9,093 nucleotides of DNA from Actinomycetota bacterium (GTDB lineage Bacteria > Actinomycetota > Actinomycetes > S36-B12), in contig VGBQ01000108.1 in assembly GCA_016870425.1 (NCBI GenBank), positions 1 through 9,093 of the forward strand, in the 5' to 3' direction. The notes under the pieces are model-generated. The model worked only from the letters and a program-made list of their open reading frames with translations. It was not told the DNA's origin and did no database searches. A program made the translations under genes and the position numbers. Below are positions 1-7,665 of the stretch, piece after piece (positions within the stretch are counted from its first letter, which is position 1; every line of letters begins with the position of its first letter).

Positions 1-2099
1 AACTCCAGGCCCTTGGCCTGGGCCACGGTCAGGACGGACACGACCGAGTCGAGCCGATCATCGCCGCGGCCCACCATGCCGGTCGGCAGCGCCTCGCTTA
101 GGTGCGCTTGGAGATCGCCCACCAGGGACGGCGCCGTGATGACAGCGACGCGGCCGGCCTCGCCAGAGTGGGCCAAGGCAGACACGATTCCGATCACATC
201 GTCCAGCGCGGACATGCCCACGATCACCGGGGGAGCACCGTCGCGAATCGACTCCACGGTCGCGGGCTCGCGCCCGCAGGCCATGAGCACCCGGCGAGCA
301 AGGTCCATGAAGGGCCTGGGGGTGCGGTAGTTGACGGTGAGCCTCTCGACCCTCCATCGCTGCTCGGTGCGATGCCGGGATTTCGTGATGTCTCGCAGAG
401 CAACCGCCCAGTCATCGGCACCGGCCGCCGACGCCGTCTGGTCGAGGTCACCGACGACCGTCATCGAGAGTGACGGACATCGTCGTGCCAGGACCCGCCA
501 CATCATCGGTGAGAGCTCCTGAGCCTCGTCGACGACCACATGACCGTAGACCCACTCACGATCCTCCGCCGCGCGATCGGCCACTGACAGCACCTCACGG
601 GGACCGGCGTACCTATCCATCATCTGCTCGGCGGAGACCCCGCGCGTCCCCGTCATCTCCAGCACCGACTCGGCGTACTCCTGCTCGGCTCGACGCTCCG
701 CATCGGCGCGCGCCTGAGCCTGCCGCTCAGCTTCGTCCTCGACACCGAGGAGCTCGGCAGCCTCGTCAAGCAAGGGCACATCGGCGGGAGTCCACGCGGC
801 TCCGCGCGGGCGCTCGAGTAGGGCACGATCATCCGGGCGCATGCTCGGCGCTGCCTGTGCCAGGCGCGCAGGGTCGGCATAGAGGTCACCGACGAGTTGC
901 TCAGGAGTCACGGGCATCCAGGCGAGGTTGACCTCGCGGCGCACGTCGCGCGCATCACGGAGGTCACCGATGAGGATGTCACGATGGCCGTCGAGGTCGA
1001 TGTTGCGTGCGTCAGCCAATTGGCGGGCAAGGGAGTCGAGCAGGGTGAGTGCGAAGGTACGTCGTGCGAGGTTGTGCGGTCGGCGTGATGCCCGGGCCCG
1101 ATCGCGCGCCGCTGACACCATCTCGGGGGTGAGCGTGATCGTGGTGCCACCGACATCCAGTTGCCGCGGGCCATCGGGGACGCGCTGACGGGCACGCACC
1201 GCGCGATGGATCACGTCGGCCATCACGTGACGCCCCTTGATCGCCGCGATCTCCGCGGGCTCCCACGCTGTCGCGTCGAGACCCGGATAGAGCTGGCCGG
1301 GAGTCGCCAGGACCGCCGCTGTCTCGCCGAGCGCAGGGAGCACCTGGCCGATGTAGCGCAGGAATATTCGGTTGGGACCCACGATGAGGACACCGCCGCG
1401 CGCCAACCGATCACGATAGGTGTAGAGCAGGTAGGCGGCTCGATGCAGCGCGACGACGGTCTTGCCGCAGCCGGGCGCTCCCTCCACGACGAGGATGCCC
1501 GCCAGCGGCGACCGCACGATGGCGTCCTGCTCGGCCTGCATCGTTGCCACGATGTCGTGCATCCGACCCGTGCGGCGGGCTGCAAGGGCCGCCATCAGCA
1601 CGCCGCCACCTTGAATGTCCTCGGCGTTCACGCCGGCATCCCCCTCGGCGAGCGCCGAGAGATCGAGCACGTCGTCCTCGAGCGACGTGACCTCACGGCC
1701 TGCCGTGACGATGTGTCGGCGACGCACCACGCCGCGCGGGTCGGCGTTCGTCGCCTGGTAGAAGGGCTCGGCAGCCGGGGCCCGCCAGTCCGTGAGGAGC
1801 GGGCGCTGGTCGTCGTCGGCGAGGCCGAGACGGCCGATGTATCTGCTCTGGCCATCGGCGAGGTCGAGTCGGCCGAAGCACAGCCGCGTCTCCGCGGCAT
1901 CGAGTGCCTGGAGTCTCTCGGTGTAGAGCCGGACGAAGGCGTCCTGCTCGGTCATCGCCGCGGGCGTGCCCGTGGTCTGGTCATGCTGGGCGCGGCGCAG
2001 ATCCTCCCGCGTGCGCTGGCGGGCCAGGTCGAGGCGCTCATAGAGGGAGCCCACGACCGCGCGCTCGGCGGCGAGTTCACGCTCCCGGCTAGCCCCCAT
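1..2099 (-). CDS. helR: HelD/HelR-type RNA polymerase recycling ATPase (UvrD-like superfamily 1), 3' end cut by window edge
   Basis: The frame is open from ATG at 2099 to the window edge, giving 699 residues; roughly the last motifs and C-terminus are missing. Visible in order: a charged N-terminal helical region (about 1-75), the HelD-type LLTDWRAPAAEPFYQAT segment (101-117), a Q-motif (QAEQDAI, 188-194), Walker A GAPGCGKT (207-214), Walker B VVVDEAQE (521-528), motif III VVGDLDQT (548-555), NYRTP (590-594), and QAKGLE just before the edge. The long insertion between Walker A and Walker B fits HelD proteins rather than UvrD or PcrA. Known for the family: these ATPases enter RNA polymerase channels and release stalled or nucleic-acid-bound enzyme; actinobacterial HelR also helps tolerance to rifamycins. 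The start is firm: GGGAGG lies six bases upstream and an in-frame TGA (2115-2117) rules out a longer start. It may share a transcript with the transpeptidase upstream, 105 bases away, or use its own promoter. Confidence 0.93.
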   Translation of the reverse strand, partial: MGASRERELAAERAVVGSLYERLDLARQRTREDLRRAQHDQTTGTPAAMTEQDAFVRLYTERLQALDAAETRLCFGRLDLADGQSRYIGRLGLADDDQRPLLTDWRAPAAEPFYQATNADPRGVVRRRHIVTAGREVTSLEDDVLDLSALAEGDAGVNAEDIQGGGVLMAALAARRTGRMHDIVATMQAEQDAIVRSPLAGILVVEGAPGCGKTVVALHRAAYLLYTYRDRLARGGVLIVGPNRIFLRYIGQVLPALGETAAVLATPGQLYPGLDATAWEPAEIAAIKGRHVMADVIHRAVRARQRVPDGPRQLDVGGTTITLTPEMVSAARDRARASRRPHNLARRTFALTLLDSLARQLADARNIDLDGHRDILIGDLRDARDVRREVNLAWMPVTPEQLVGDLYADPARLAQAAPSMRPDDRALLERPRGAAWTPADVPLLDEAAELLGVEDEAERQAQARADAERRAEQEYAESVLEMTGTRGVSAEQMMDRYAGPREVLSVADRAAEDREWVYGHVVVDEAQELSPMMWRVLARRCPSLSMTVVGDLDQTASAAGADDWAVALRDITKSRHRTEQRWRVERLTVNYRTPRPFMDLARRVLMACGREPATVESIRDGAPPVIVGMSALDDVIGIVSALAHSGEAGRVAVITAPSLVGDLQAHLSEALPTGMVGRGDDRLDSVVSVLTVAQAKGLE

Positions 2100-2105
2100 G
2101 GCATG

Positions 2106-2125
2106 CCTCCCAATTCAGGGGAGGG
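2106..2125 (-). promoter_or_regulatory. Ribosome binding site of helR inside a possible SD-sequestering hairpin
   Basis: On the minus strand the Shine-Dalgarno sequence GGGAGG (2111-2106) stands six bases before ATG 2099. CCCTCC (2125-2120) lies eight bases upstream of it and is its perfect complement, so a six-base-pair stem with an eight-base loop could mask the site. The pairing is directly visible; a regulatory role is inference. A weak -10-like CATGAT (2134-2129) sits just upstream, without a convincing -35. Confidence 0.4.
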
Positions 2126-2162
2126 TCGATCATGCCGCACGCGCGGGCGGAGGGTTCGCCGG

Positions 2163-2177
2163 GGGGCATCCGGCCCC
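2163..2177 (-). terminator. Weak candidate hairpin after the L,D-transpeptidase gene
   Basis: Thirty bases beyond the transpeptidase stop the minus strand reads GGGGC-CGGAT-GCCCC, a perfect five-bp stem. An alternative overlapping stem is GCCGG/CCGGC. There is no T-run. T-less hairpins are used by some actinobacteria, but GC-rich DNA forms such short stems by chance, so this is tentative. Confidence 0.2.
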
Positions 2178-2204
2178 GCGTCCGCATGGCGCCGCAGGGA
2201 ATTC

Positions 2205-3275
2205 CTAGGCCAGGGAGAAGCTGCGCTTTGTCCAGTCGGTCCAGTCGATGTTCCACATGGCGCCCGGTCCTTCGTACCAGTCCAGGTCGACACCGGTGTC
2301 GGTCGTGATGACCGGGTCTCCCTCGAAGGCGTGCTCGTAGAACCAGATGGCGTCCTCCATCGACATGTTGGTGCATCCATGCGAGGTCGAGGCGACACCG
2401 AGGTTGTAGAGGTTCCACGGCGCGGCGTGGAGGTATTCGCCGCTGGGTGTGAGGCGCAGGGCGTAGGGGACGTTCACGTCGTAGGGCTCACGGGGCCCGG
2501 GATTGACCATGCGCTTCATCTCGTAGCGCTCCATGATCGTCTTGACGCCGGAGGCGGTCTCCCAGGTCGGCTTGCCCAGCGAGACAGGGACCTTGCGGAG
2601 GGTCACCCCGTCTCGCTTCACCTTGCCGACAAGCTTGTTGGCAGGAATGGTGAAGATGAGCTCGCGACCGACGCGGAACTTCACTTCCGGATCGTAGGAC
2701 GCCAGTTTGTTCTTCTTCCAGTCGAAGTCCACCTTGACATCGGTGTAGGCCGGCCAGAATTCCTTCGGTCGGAAGGCCATCGTGGTGTCGTTTGGCCAAC
2801 TCCACGCGCCGACGCCGAATGGCTTGCTCGCGATCACACGCGCGGCCTCCTCGAGGAGGGGCTTTTGCTCATCCGGCACCGGGTAGGCGAACTCGATGCG
2901 GATCACCGTGCCGACGCCGTAGAGATCCTTCACGCGCGTGGGATAGACGGATGAGATAACCGCGGGATCCCCGTCCCAACGCAGCACGTTGATGTCGGGT
3001 GAGTAGGTGCGCGCGGGCTCGGCTCCCAGCTGCTCACGGGTGTAGGCCACCGGCTGCGTCTCGGGCACCTCATCGACCACCACGACCTCGTCGACCGGTG
3101 ATGGTGTCACGATGGAAGCGACAGCGGTCGAACCCGTCCACGGCGAGGAGAGGCCAAAGGCGACGCCGCCGACAAGCGCGACGGCGGCAAGCGCGAGGAT
3201 CCCGACGATCACCCCCGCGAGGCGCACGAATGCGCCGCTCCGCCCCGACTCCGGGCGGGCATGCCTGCCAGCCAT
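2205..3275 (-). CDS. L,D-transpeptidase (YkuD domain) with membrane anchor and Ig-like domain
   Basis: A peptidoglycan cross-linking enzyme that forms 3-3 links between meso-diaminopimelate residues outside the membrane; it is usually insensitive to penicillins but inhibited by carbapenems. With ATG 3275 as start it has 356 residues: a basic N-terminus (MAGRHARPESGRSG), one hydrophobic anchor (about 16-42), a Thr/Pro/Val-rich linker (45-90), an Ig-like domain (about 90-205), then the YkuD domain (about 208-327) with H283 in YLHAAPWN and the catalytic motif S298-H-G-C301-T-N303. A Trp-rich tail (333-347) resembles the C-terminal extension of mycobacterial Ldt enzymes. There is no lipobox Cys, unlike LdtMt2, so it is probably a transmembrane-anchored protein. 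An in-frame GTG at 3344 would add 23 residues before the anchor; AAGG lies seven bases before it, while ATG 3275 has no clear SD. I prefer 3275 because the added stretch is unlike a signal peptide start, but this is uncertain. Confidence 0.93.
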   Translation of the reverse strand: MAGRHARPESGRSGAFVRLAGVIVGILALAAVALVGGVAFGLSSPWTGSTAVASIVTPSPVDEVVVVDEVPETQPVAYTREQLGAEPARTYSPDINVLRWDGDPAVISSVYPTRVKDLYGVGTVIRIEFAYPVPDEQKPLLEEAARVIASKPFGVGAWSWPNDTTMAFRPKEFWPAYTDVKVDFDWKKNKLASYDPEVKFRVGRELIFTIPANKLVGKVKRDGVTLRKVPVSLGKPTWETASGVKTIMERYEMKRMVNPGPREPYDVNVPYALRLTPSGEYLHAAPWNLYNLGVASTSHGCTNMSMEDAIWFYEHAFEGDPVITTDTGVDLDWYEGPGAMWNIDWTDWTKRSFSLA

Positions 3276-3391
3276 GCACCCATGGTGGCAAACACCGTGC
3301 CGACTTGGGGCGCATGGGGTGGGTGTGGCGAGCAGCGTTATCACCTCGTGACCTTGCCCCTGCCGGTGGCCGACCTGCCAGACTCGCCCCC
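3276..3391. other. Divergent intergenic region between L,D-transpeptidase and Lrp-family regulator
   Basis: These 116 bases must hold promoters for both genes. I see no convincing -35/-10 pair. CAGACT (3379-3384, plus) lies seven bases before GTG 3392, at the right place for a leaderless transcript, but matches the -10 consensus poorly. If the transpeptidase uses GTG 3344, part of this region is coding. No clear Lrp-type inverted repeat was found. Confidence 0.4.
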
Positions 3392-3835
3392 GTGGACGAC
3401 GACACCGACCGGCGAATCCTGACCCTGCTGGGGGCGGATGGCCGCATGTCCTACGCCGATCTCGCGCGCGAGACGGGGCTGTCGACCTCGGCGATCCATC
3501 AGCGGGTACGCCGCCTGGAGGAGCGCGGCGTCATCACCGGCTATCGCGCGGTGCTCGATCCCCGGGCCATCGGGTTGCCGCTCACGGCGCTCATCGACCT
3601 CACGCCCCTGGACCCCTCGGCCCCGGATGACATCCCGCAGCGCGTCGAGGGATTCGGCGAGATCGAGGCCTGCTGGTCCGTCGCAGGAGCGGCGTCGTAT
3701 GTCGTGAAGGTGCGTGTGGCCGAGCCCGCCGATCTCGAGGACCTGCTGGCTCGCATCCGTGCGGCAGCAGGCGTCTCCACGCGGACCACGATCGTGCTGT
3801 CGACGCCCTTCGAAGGGCGTCCCTCCATCACGTGA
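3392..3835 (+). CDS. Lrp/AsnC family transcriptional regulator
   Basis: A 147-residue one-domain-pair regulator, the usual length for the family. The N-terminal winged helix-turn-helix runs from about residue 4 to 57 (DDTDRRILTLLGADGRMSY, then a recognition helix in STSAIHQRVRRLEERG, then the wing ending YRAVLDP). The RAM/AsnC ligand-binding domain covers about 62-140, with the glycine-poor but recognisable AGAASYVVKVRV strand (98-109) and a final TTIVLSTPF strand. Family members bind amino acids or related metabolites and act as octamers or dimers of dimers, often on a divergent neighbour. GTG 3392 was chosen because the Lrp domain begins there; the frame stays open far upstream (back to 2999, and ATG 3314), but that part is antisense to the transpeptidase. 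No SD precedes the GTG, so it may be leaderless. Its target could be itself, the transpeptidase or the amine/amino-acid operon it converges on; nothing in the sequence decides. Confidence 0.9.
   Translation: MDDDTDRRILTLLGADGRMSYADLARETGLSTSAIHQRVRRLEERGVITGYRAVLDPRAIGLPLTALIDLTPLDPSAPDDIPQRVEGFGEIEACWSVAGAASYVVKVRVAEPADLEDLLARIRAAAGVSTRTTIVLSTPFEGRPSIT
3803..3820. terminator. Perfect 18-bp palindrome at 3' end of the Lrp gene, possible bidirectional terminator
   Basis: ACGCCCTTCGAAGGGCGT is a perfect palindrome covering the codons for residues 138-143 of the Lrp-like protein. As RNA from either strand it can form a seven-bp stem with a UCGA loop. It sits where transcripts from the convergent regulator gene and the ABC operon (stops at 3835 and 3847) would both need to end, and no other terminator is seen in the 11-base gap. 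There is no T-run. A protein-binding site is the alternative. Confidence 0.4.
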
Positions 3836-3846
3836 GGTCGACGGCG

Positions 3847-4893
<1,047 letters not shown>

Positions 4894-4895
4894 GG

Positions 4896-5681
4896 TCACT
4901 TCCCCTCTCTGCGGAGCGAGTCGCCCAGGCGCGAAGCGCGCTGGGCCAGGATCACCGCGATGAACGAGACGAGGAGCAGCAGCGTAGCCAGCGCATTGAT
5001 CTGCGGAGTGACGCCGAACCTCACGCTGGAGTAGATGACGATCGGCAGAGTCGGCTCGGCAGGTGATGCCGTGAAGAACGCCACGGTGAACTCGTCGAGG
5101 CTCAGGGTGAAGGCAAGGAGGGCTCCGGCGATGATCGCCGGTCGCATGCCCGGGAGGGTGACACTCCAGAAGGTCTTGACCGACGACGCACCAAGGTCGC
5201 GACTCGCCTCCTCCAGGCTGGGGTCCATGCCCGCCAGGCGCACGCGGACGACGGCGGCGACAAAGGCGATCCCGAAGACCGAATGAGCCAGGATGACGCT
5301 GACGGGGCTGAGTGCGATGCCCACGAGCGTGTAGAAGGCAAGGAGCCCGATAGCGAGCATGATGTCGGGCATGACAGCCGGCGCCGCCGCGGCCGCATCA
5401 AGCGCACGCGAGGGCAGGTAGCGCTCGAGAGCCATGGCCAGGAGGGTGCCGAGGACGACGGAGATCACCGTGGTGCCCACGGCGACGATCAGCGTCGTGC
5501 GGAGCCCGCCCATGATCTCGGCATCACCCAGGAGGGCGGGGTACCACTGCAGGGAAAAGCCGGTCCATCGATAGGCACTGTCGTTGGCATTGAAGCTCAT
5601 CCCGATGACGACGAGGATCGGGAGATAGAGGAAGGCGTAGAGCAGCCACAGGGGTGCACTGCGCAAGGTTCGCGTCATCAT
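4896..5681 (-). CDS. PotC-like ABC transporter permease
   Basis: Inner-membrane permease, one of two that form the translocation channel. From ATG 5681 it has 261 residues, typical for PotC. About six hydrophobic segments are visible: 11-29, 62-84, 101-121, 126-147, 182-204 and 229-247. The cytoplasmic EAA loop that docks on the ATPase is EEASRDLGASSVKTFWSVTL (157-176), followed by PGMRPAI. Two adjacent ATG codons exist (5681 and 5678); the first gives an ATGA overlap with the preceding permease stop, the second a better distance (six bases) from a GGGG stretch. The open frame continues to 5783, but the added residues overlap the upstream permease and precede the natural N-terminus, so they are rejected. 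Pot-type annotation is by family; related permeases also carry opines, aminophosphonates and other amines. Confidence 0.93.
   Translation of the reverse strand: MMTRTLRSAPLWLLYAFLYLPILVVIGMSFNANDSAYRWTGFSLQWYPALLGDAEIMGGLRTTLIVAVGTTVISVVLGTLLAMALERYLPSRALDAAAAAPAVMPDIMLAIGLLAFYTLVGIALSPVSVILAHSVFGIAFVAAVVRVRLAGMDPSLEEASRDLGASSVKTFWSVTLPGMRPAIIAGALLAFTLSLDEFTVAFFTASPAEPTLPIVIYSSVRFGVTPQINALATLLLLVSFIAVILAQRASRLGDSLRREGK
4900..4912 (-). promoter_or_regulatory. Ribosome binding site of the ABC ATPase gene
   Basis: The minus strand reads GAGAGGGGAA immediately before GTGACCATG. The GAGGGG core is eight bases from ATG 4893 and two from GTG 4899, which favours the ATG. The site lies inside the end of the upstream permease gene, so the two genes are probably translationally coupled. 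Confidence 0.5.
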
Positions 5682-6556
5682 GCACCCCATCGACGAGTAC
5701 GCCGCGCCGCACTCGCCTGGAACATCACGATGATGATGAGCAGGGCCAGCACCATGAGCGACAGGGCAGAGCCGAATGGCCAATCACGCGACTTGAGGAA
5801 CTGGTCGCGGATGAGGTTGCCGATCATCTGCGAGTTGCCGCCGCCAAGGAGCTCGGGGATGACGAAGTTGCCCAGGCTGGGGATGAAGACGAAGAGGCAG
5901 CCGGTGATGATTCCGGGCAGGGTGAGCGGCAGGAGGATCGTGCGGAAGCGCCGCCAGGCTCCTGCGCCCAGATTCTGCGCGGCTTCGAGCAGTTGCGGGT
6001 CGAGCCGCTGCAGCGAGGCGTAGATCGGCAGGACCATAAGCGGGATGTAGGCGTAGGTCAGCCCGAGGATCACGGCCTGCCGGGTGTAGAGGAAGTCGAT
6101 GGGGCCCAGCCCCGCGAGTGCGAGCCCGTCGTTCAGCAGGCCCTCGCGGTTGAGCAGGATGATCCACGCATAGGTGCGGATCAGGAAATTGGTCCAGAAG
6201 GGCAGGACGACAGCGATGAGTGCCGCGGTCTGCCAGTGGCTGGGGAGCCGCGTGATGGCCAGGGCCGCGGGGAAGCCGATGGCGAAGGCGATGAGCGTTG
6301 CCGCGCCGGCGTTGAAGACACTCGAGGCGAGGACCTCCCGGTAGAGCGGCTCGAGCATCCGCGTGACGTTGTCCAGCGTGACGGGCCCCTGGACGCCACC
6401 GAAGCGCCCGGCGGTGAGGAAGGCGTAGGCGATCACCAGGCCGAGCGGGATGACCATGAGGACCACGAGGTAGGTCATGGCCGGCACGGTGGCCAGGGCA
6501 CGCACGAGGGGCCCGTCGCCGTGGCGACGGACCCCTCGTGACGTGGCCGAACTCAA
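5678..6556 (-). CDS. PotB-like ABC transporter permease, TTG start
   Basis: First permease of the importer, 292 residues. Hydrophobic segments lie at about 27-48, 81-103, 108-136, 161-181, 212-234 and 263-282. The family-typical PFWTNFLIRTYAW (119-131) and EAA loop EAAQNLGAGAWRRFRTILLP (191-210) are present. The longest start is TTG 6556, which overlaps the binding-protein TGA by four bases, with GGAGG ten bases upstream. Codons 6-18 lie in a 38-base inverted repeat and include several codons (TCA, CGA, GGG) that look less preferred than those nearby. If the true start were GTG 6505, GTG 6487 or ATG 6478, the repeat would be intercistronic and the protein would begin just before its first membrane helix; none of those has an SD. 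The identity of the gene is certain, the start less so. Confidence 0.92.
   Translation of the reverse strand: MSSATSRGVRRHGDGPLVRALATVPAMTYLVVLMVIPLGLVIAYAFLTAGRFGGVQGPVTLDNVTRMLEPLYREVLASSVFNAGAATLIAFAIGFPAALAITRLPSHWQTAALIAVVLPFWTNFLIRTYAWIILLNREGLLNDGLALAGLGPIDFLYTRQAVILGLTYAYIPLMVLPIYASLQRLDPQLLEAAQNLGAGAWRRFRTILLPLTLPGIITGCLFVFIPSLGNFVIPELLGGGNSQMIGNLIRDQFLKSRDWPFGSALSLMVLALLIIIVMFQASAARRTRRWGA
6503..6540 (-). promoter_or_regulatory. 38-bp inverted repeat: strong mRNA hairpin between binding-protein and permease genes
   Basis: Arms 6503-6520 and 6523-6540 are 18 bases each, separated by two. They match everywhere except 6512/6531, which becomes a G-U pair in the minus-strand mRNA. The RNA arms read CACGAGGGGUCCGUCGCC and GGCGACGGGCCCCUCGUG, giving about 17 stacked pairs with a four-base loop. 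It begins 12 bases after the binding-protein stop codon (last base 6553). Known parallel: stem-loops after the binding-protein gene of ABC operons (for example malE-malF) protect upstream mRNA and reduce permease expression. It could act as an attenuator, an mRNA stabiliser or a partial terminator; there is no T-run. Confidence 0.7.
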
Positions 6557-7665
6557 CTGGCCTGAACCTCCGTGGCGATCTGCTGGTAGATCTTGGACGC
6601 CTCGCCCAGATCGATCAGTCCCTCGCCCTTGGCGAGATCCGCCGGGGTCATGGCGATGTTGGGATAGTCGGCACCGAGCTCGGCTGCCGCCTTTTCAGCC
6701 ACCGCCTTGTTCGGGCTCTTGTAGAGGATGTTGTTGGTCATCCAGCCCTGCATCTCATCACCGATCATGAAGTTGATGTAGGCCATGGCCGCTTCCTTGT
6801 TCTTGCTCGACTTCAGCACGACCATGGTGTCGGCCCACAGATCCGCACCCTCGCTCGGCACGACGAACTTGACGTTCGGGTCACCCGAGTAGTTGCACCA
6901 GCCGTCCCAGGCCACGGCCATCACGACCTCACCGGATGCGAGGCGCTCGTAGAAGGTGACATCGTCGAAGCCCAGGAGGGTCGGCTTTGTCTTGAGCAAC
7001 TGCTGCTTGATCTGCTCGAGTTCGCCGTCGTTAGTGGTGTTGGCGCTGAACCCGAGAGCCTTGGCAGCGGGCAGGTTCAGCCACGGCTGGGTCGACAGCA
7101 TGAGCGTCTTCTTCTCGTACTCCGGCGCGGGGTTGAGCAGGTCGTTCCACGAGGTCGGCGGGGAGGCCACGAGGTCCTCGCGGTAGCAGATGCCCGTCGT
7201 GCCCCAGGCGTAGGGAACGCTGAACTTGTTGCCGGGATCGAACGCAAGGTTCTTGGACTCCGGGTAGAGATTGGCGAGGTTCGGCACGAGATTCGGATCG
7301 ATCGGCTCCAGCAGACCCGCGTCATTGAGCGCCTGGGCGTACTGTCCCGAGACGAAGGCAACGTCGATGCCGGGGTCTCCGCCAGCGGTCAGCTTGCCGA
7401 CGATCTCCTCGTTGGTCGCGTGGTTGGCCACGGTCATGTTGGCCTTGGTGGTGTCGGTGAACTTCAGCGCCGCGTCAGGATCCATGTAGGCATCCCAGTT
7501 GCTGACGACGATGGACTGCTTGCTCAGGTCGGCGTTGGGATCGAGCGACGGGGCTGAATCCCCGCCCGACGACCCACCGCCACAGGCCGCGAGGAGGACG
7601 GCGGACACCGCTCCCCCGATGCCGAGGACGACGGCCCGGCGGGCCGATATCCGTTGTGTCTTCAT
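6553..7665 (-). CDS. PotD-like ABC transporter solute-binding lipoprotein
   Basis: Extracytoplasmic binding protein of the importer, 370 residues. The N-terminus has a twin Arg (9-10), a hydrophobic stretch and the lipobox L25-A-A-C28, so it is probably a lipoprotein, possibly Tat-exported. Family segments follow: NWDAYMDP (56-63), PYAWGTTGICYREDL (151-165), and the C-terminal lobe W277-A-D279 followed by SSKNKEAAMAYINFMI. Against E. coli PotD (recalled alignment) W57, W253, W277 and D279 match pocket residues W34, W229, W255 and D257. The counterparts of E36, Y85, D168 and E171 are A59, Q108, Q193 and W195/L196, so a classic polyamine pocket is not complete. ATG 7665 is fixed by GAGGAGGAG just upstream and by an ATGA overlap with the TetR stop; the open frame to 7839 is a shadow of tetR. 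It is the first transporter gene in the operon. Confidence 0.94.
   Translation of the reverse strand: MKTQRISARRAVVLGIGGAVSAVLLAACGGGSSGGDSAPSLDPNADLSKQSIVVSNWDAYMDPDAALKFTDTTKANMTVANHATNEEIVGKLTAGGDPGIDVAFVSGQYAQALNDAGLLEPIDPNLVPNLANLYPESKNLAFDPGNKFSVPYAWGTTGICYREDLVASPPTSWNDLLNPAPEYEKKTLMLSTQPWLNLPAAKALGFSANTTNDGELEQIKQQLLKTKPTLLGFDDVTFYERLASGEVVMAVAWDGWCNYSGDPNVKFVVPSEGADLWADTMVVLKSSKNKEAAMAYINFMIGDEMQGWMTNNILYKSPNKAVAEKAAAELGADYPNIAMTPADLAKGEGLIDLGEASKIYQQIATEVQAS

Noticed and set aside
2100..2204. A rifamycin-associated element upstream of helR
   Set aside because: I looked for a 19-bp inverted repeat of that type and found only short GC-rich stems that do not match it.
1161..2954. A 597-codon plus-strand open frame opposite helR and the L,D-transpeptidase gene
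   Set aside because: It is antisense to two clear genes, has no recognisable domain, has a composition typical of GC-rich shadow frames, and crosses a gene boundary that makes sense only on the minus strand.
2999..3391. N-terminal extension of the Lrp-family protein to 278 residues
   Set aside because: The added 131 codons are Arg/Pro-rich, lie antisense to the transpeptidase gene and precede a complete Lrp domain that starts at GTG 3392.
6553..7665. Naming the importer a spermidine/putrescine transporter (potABCD)
   Set aside because: Family membership is clear, but key polyamine-binding acids appear absent in the binding protein, so gene symbols implying that substrate were withheld.
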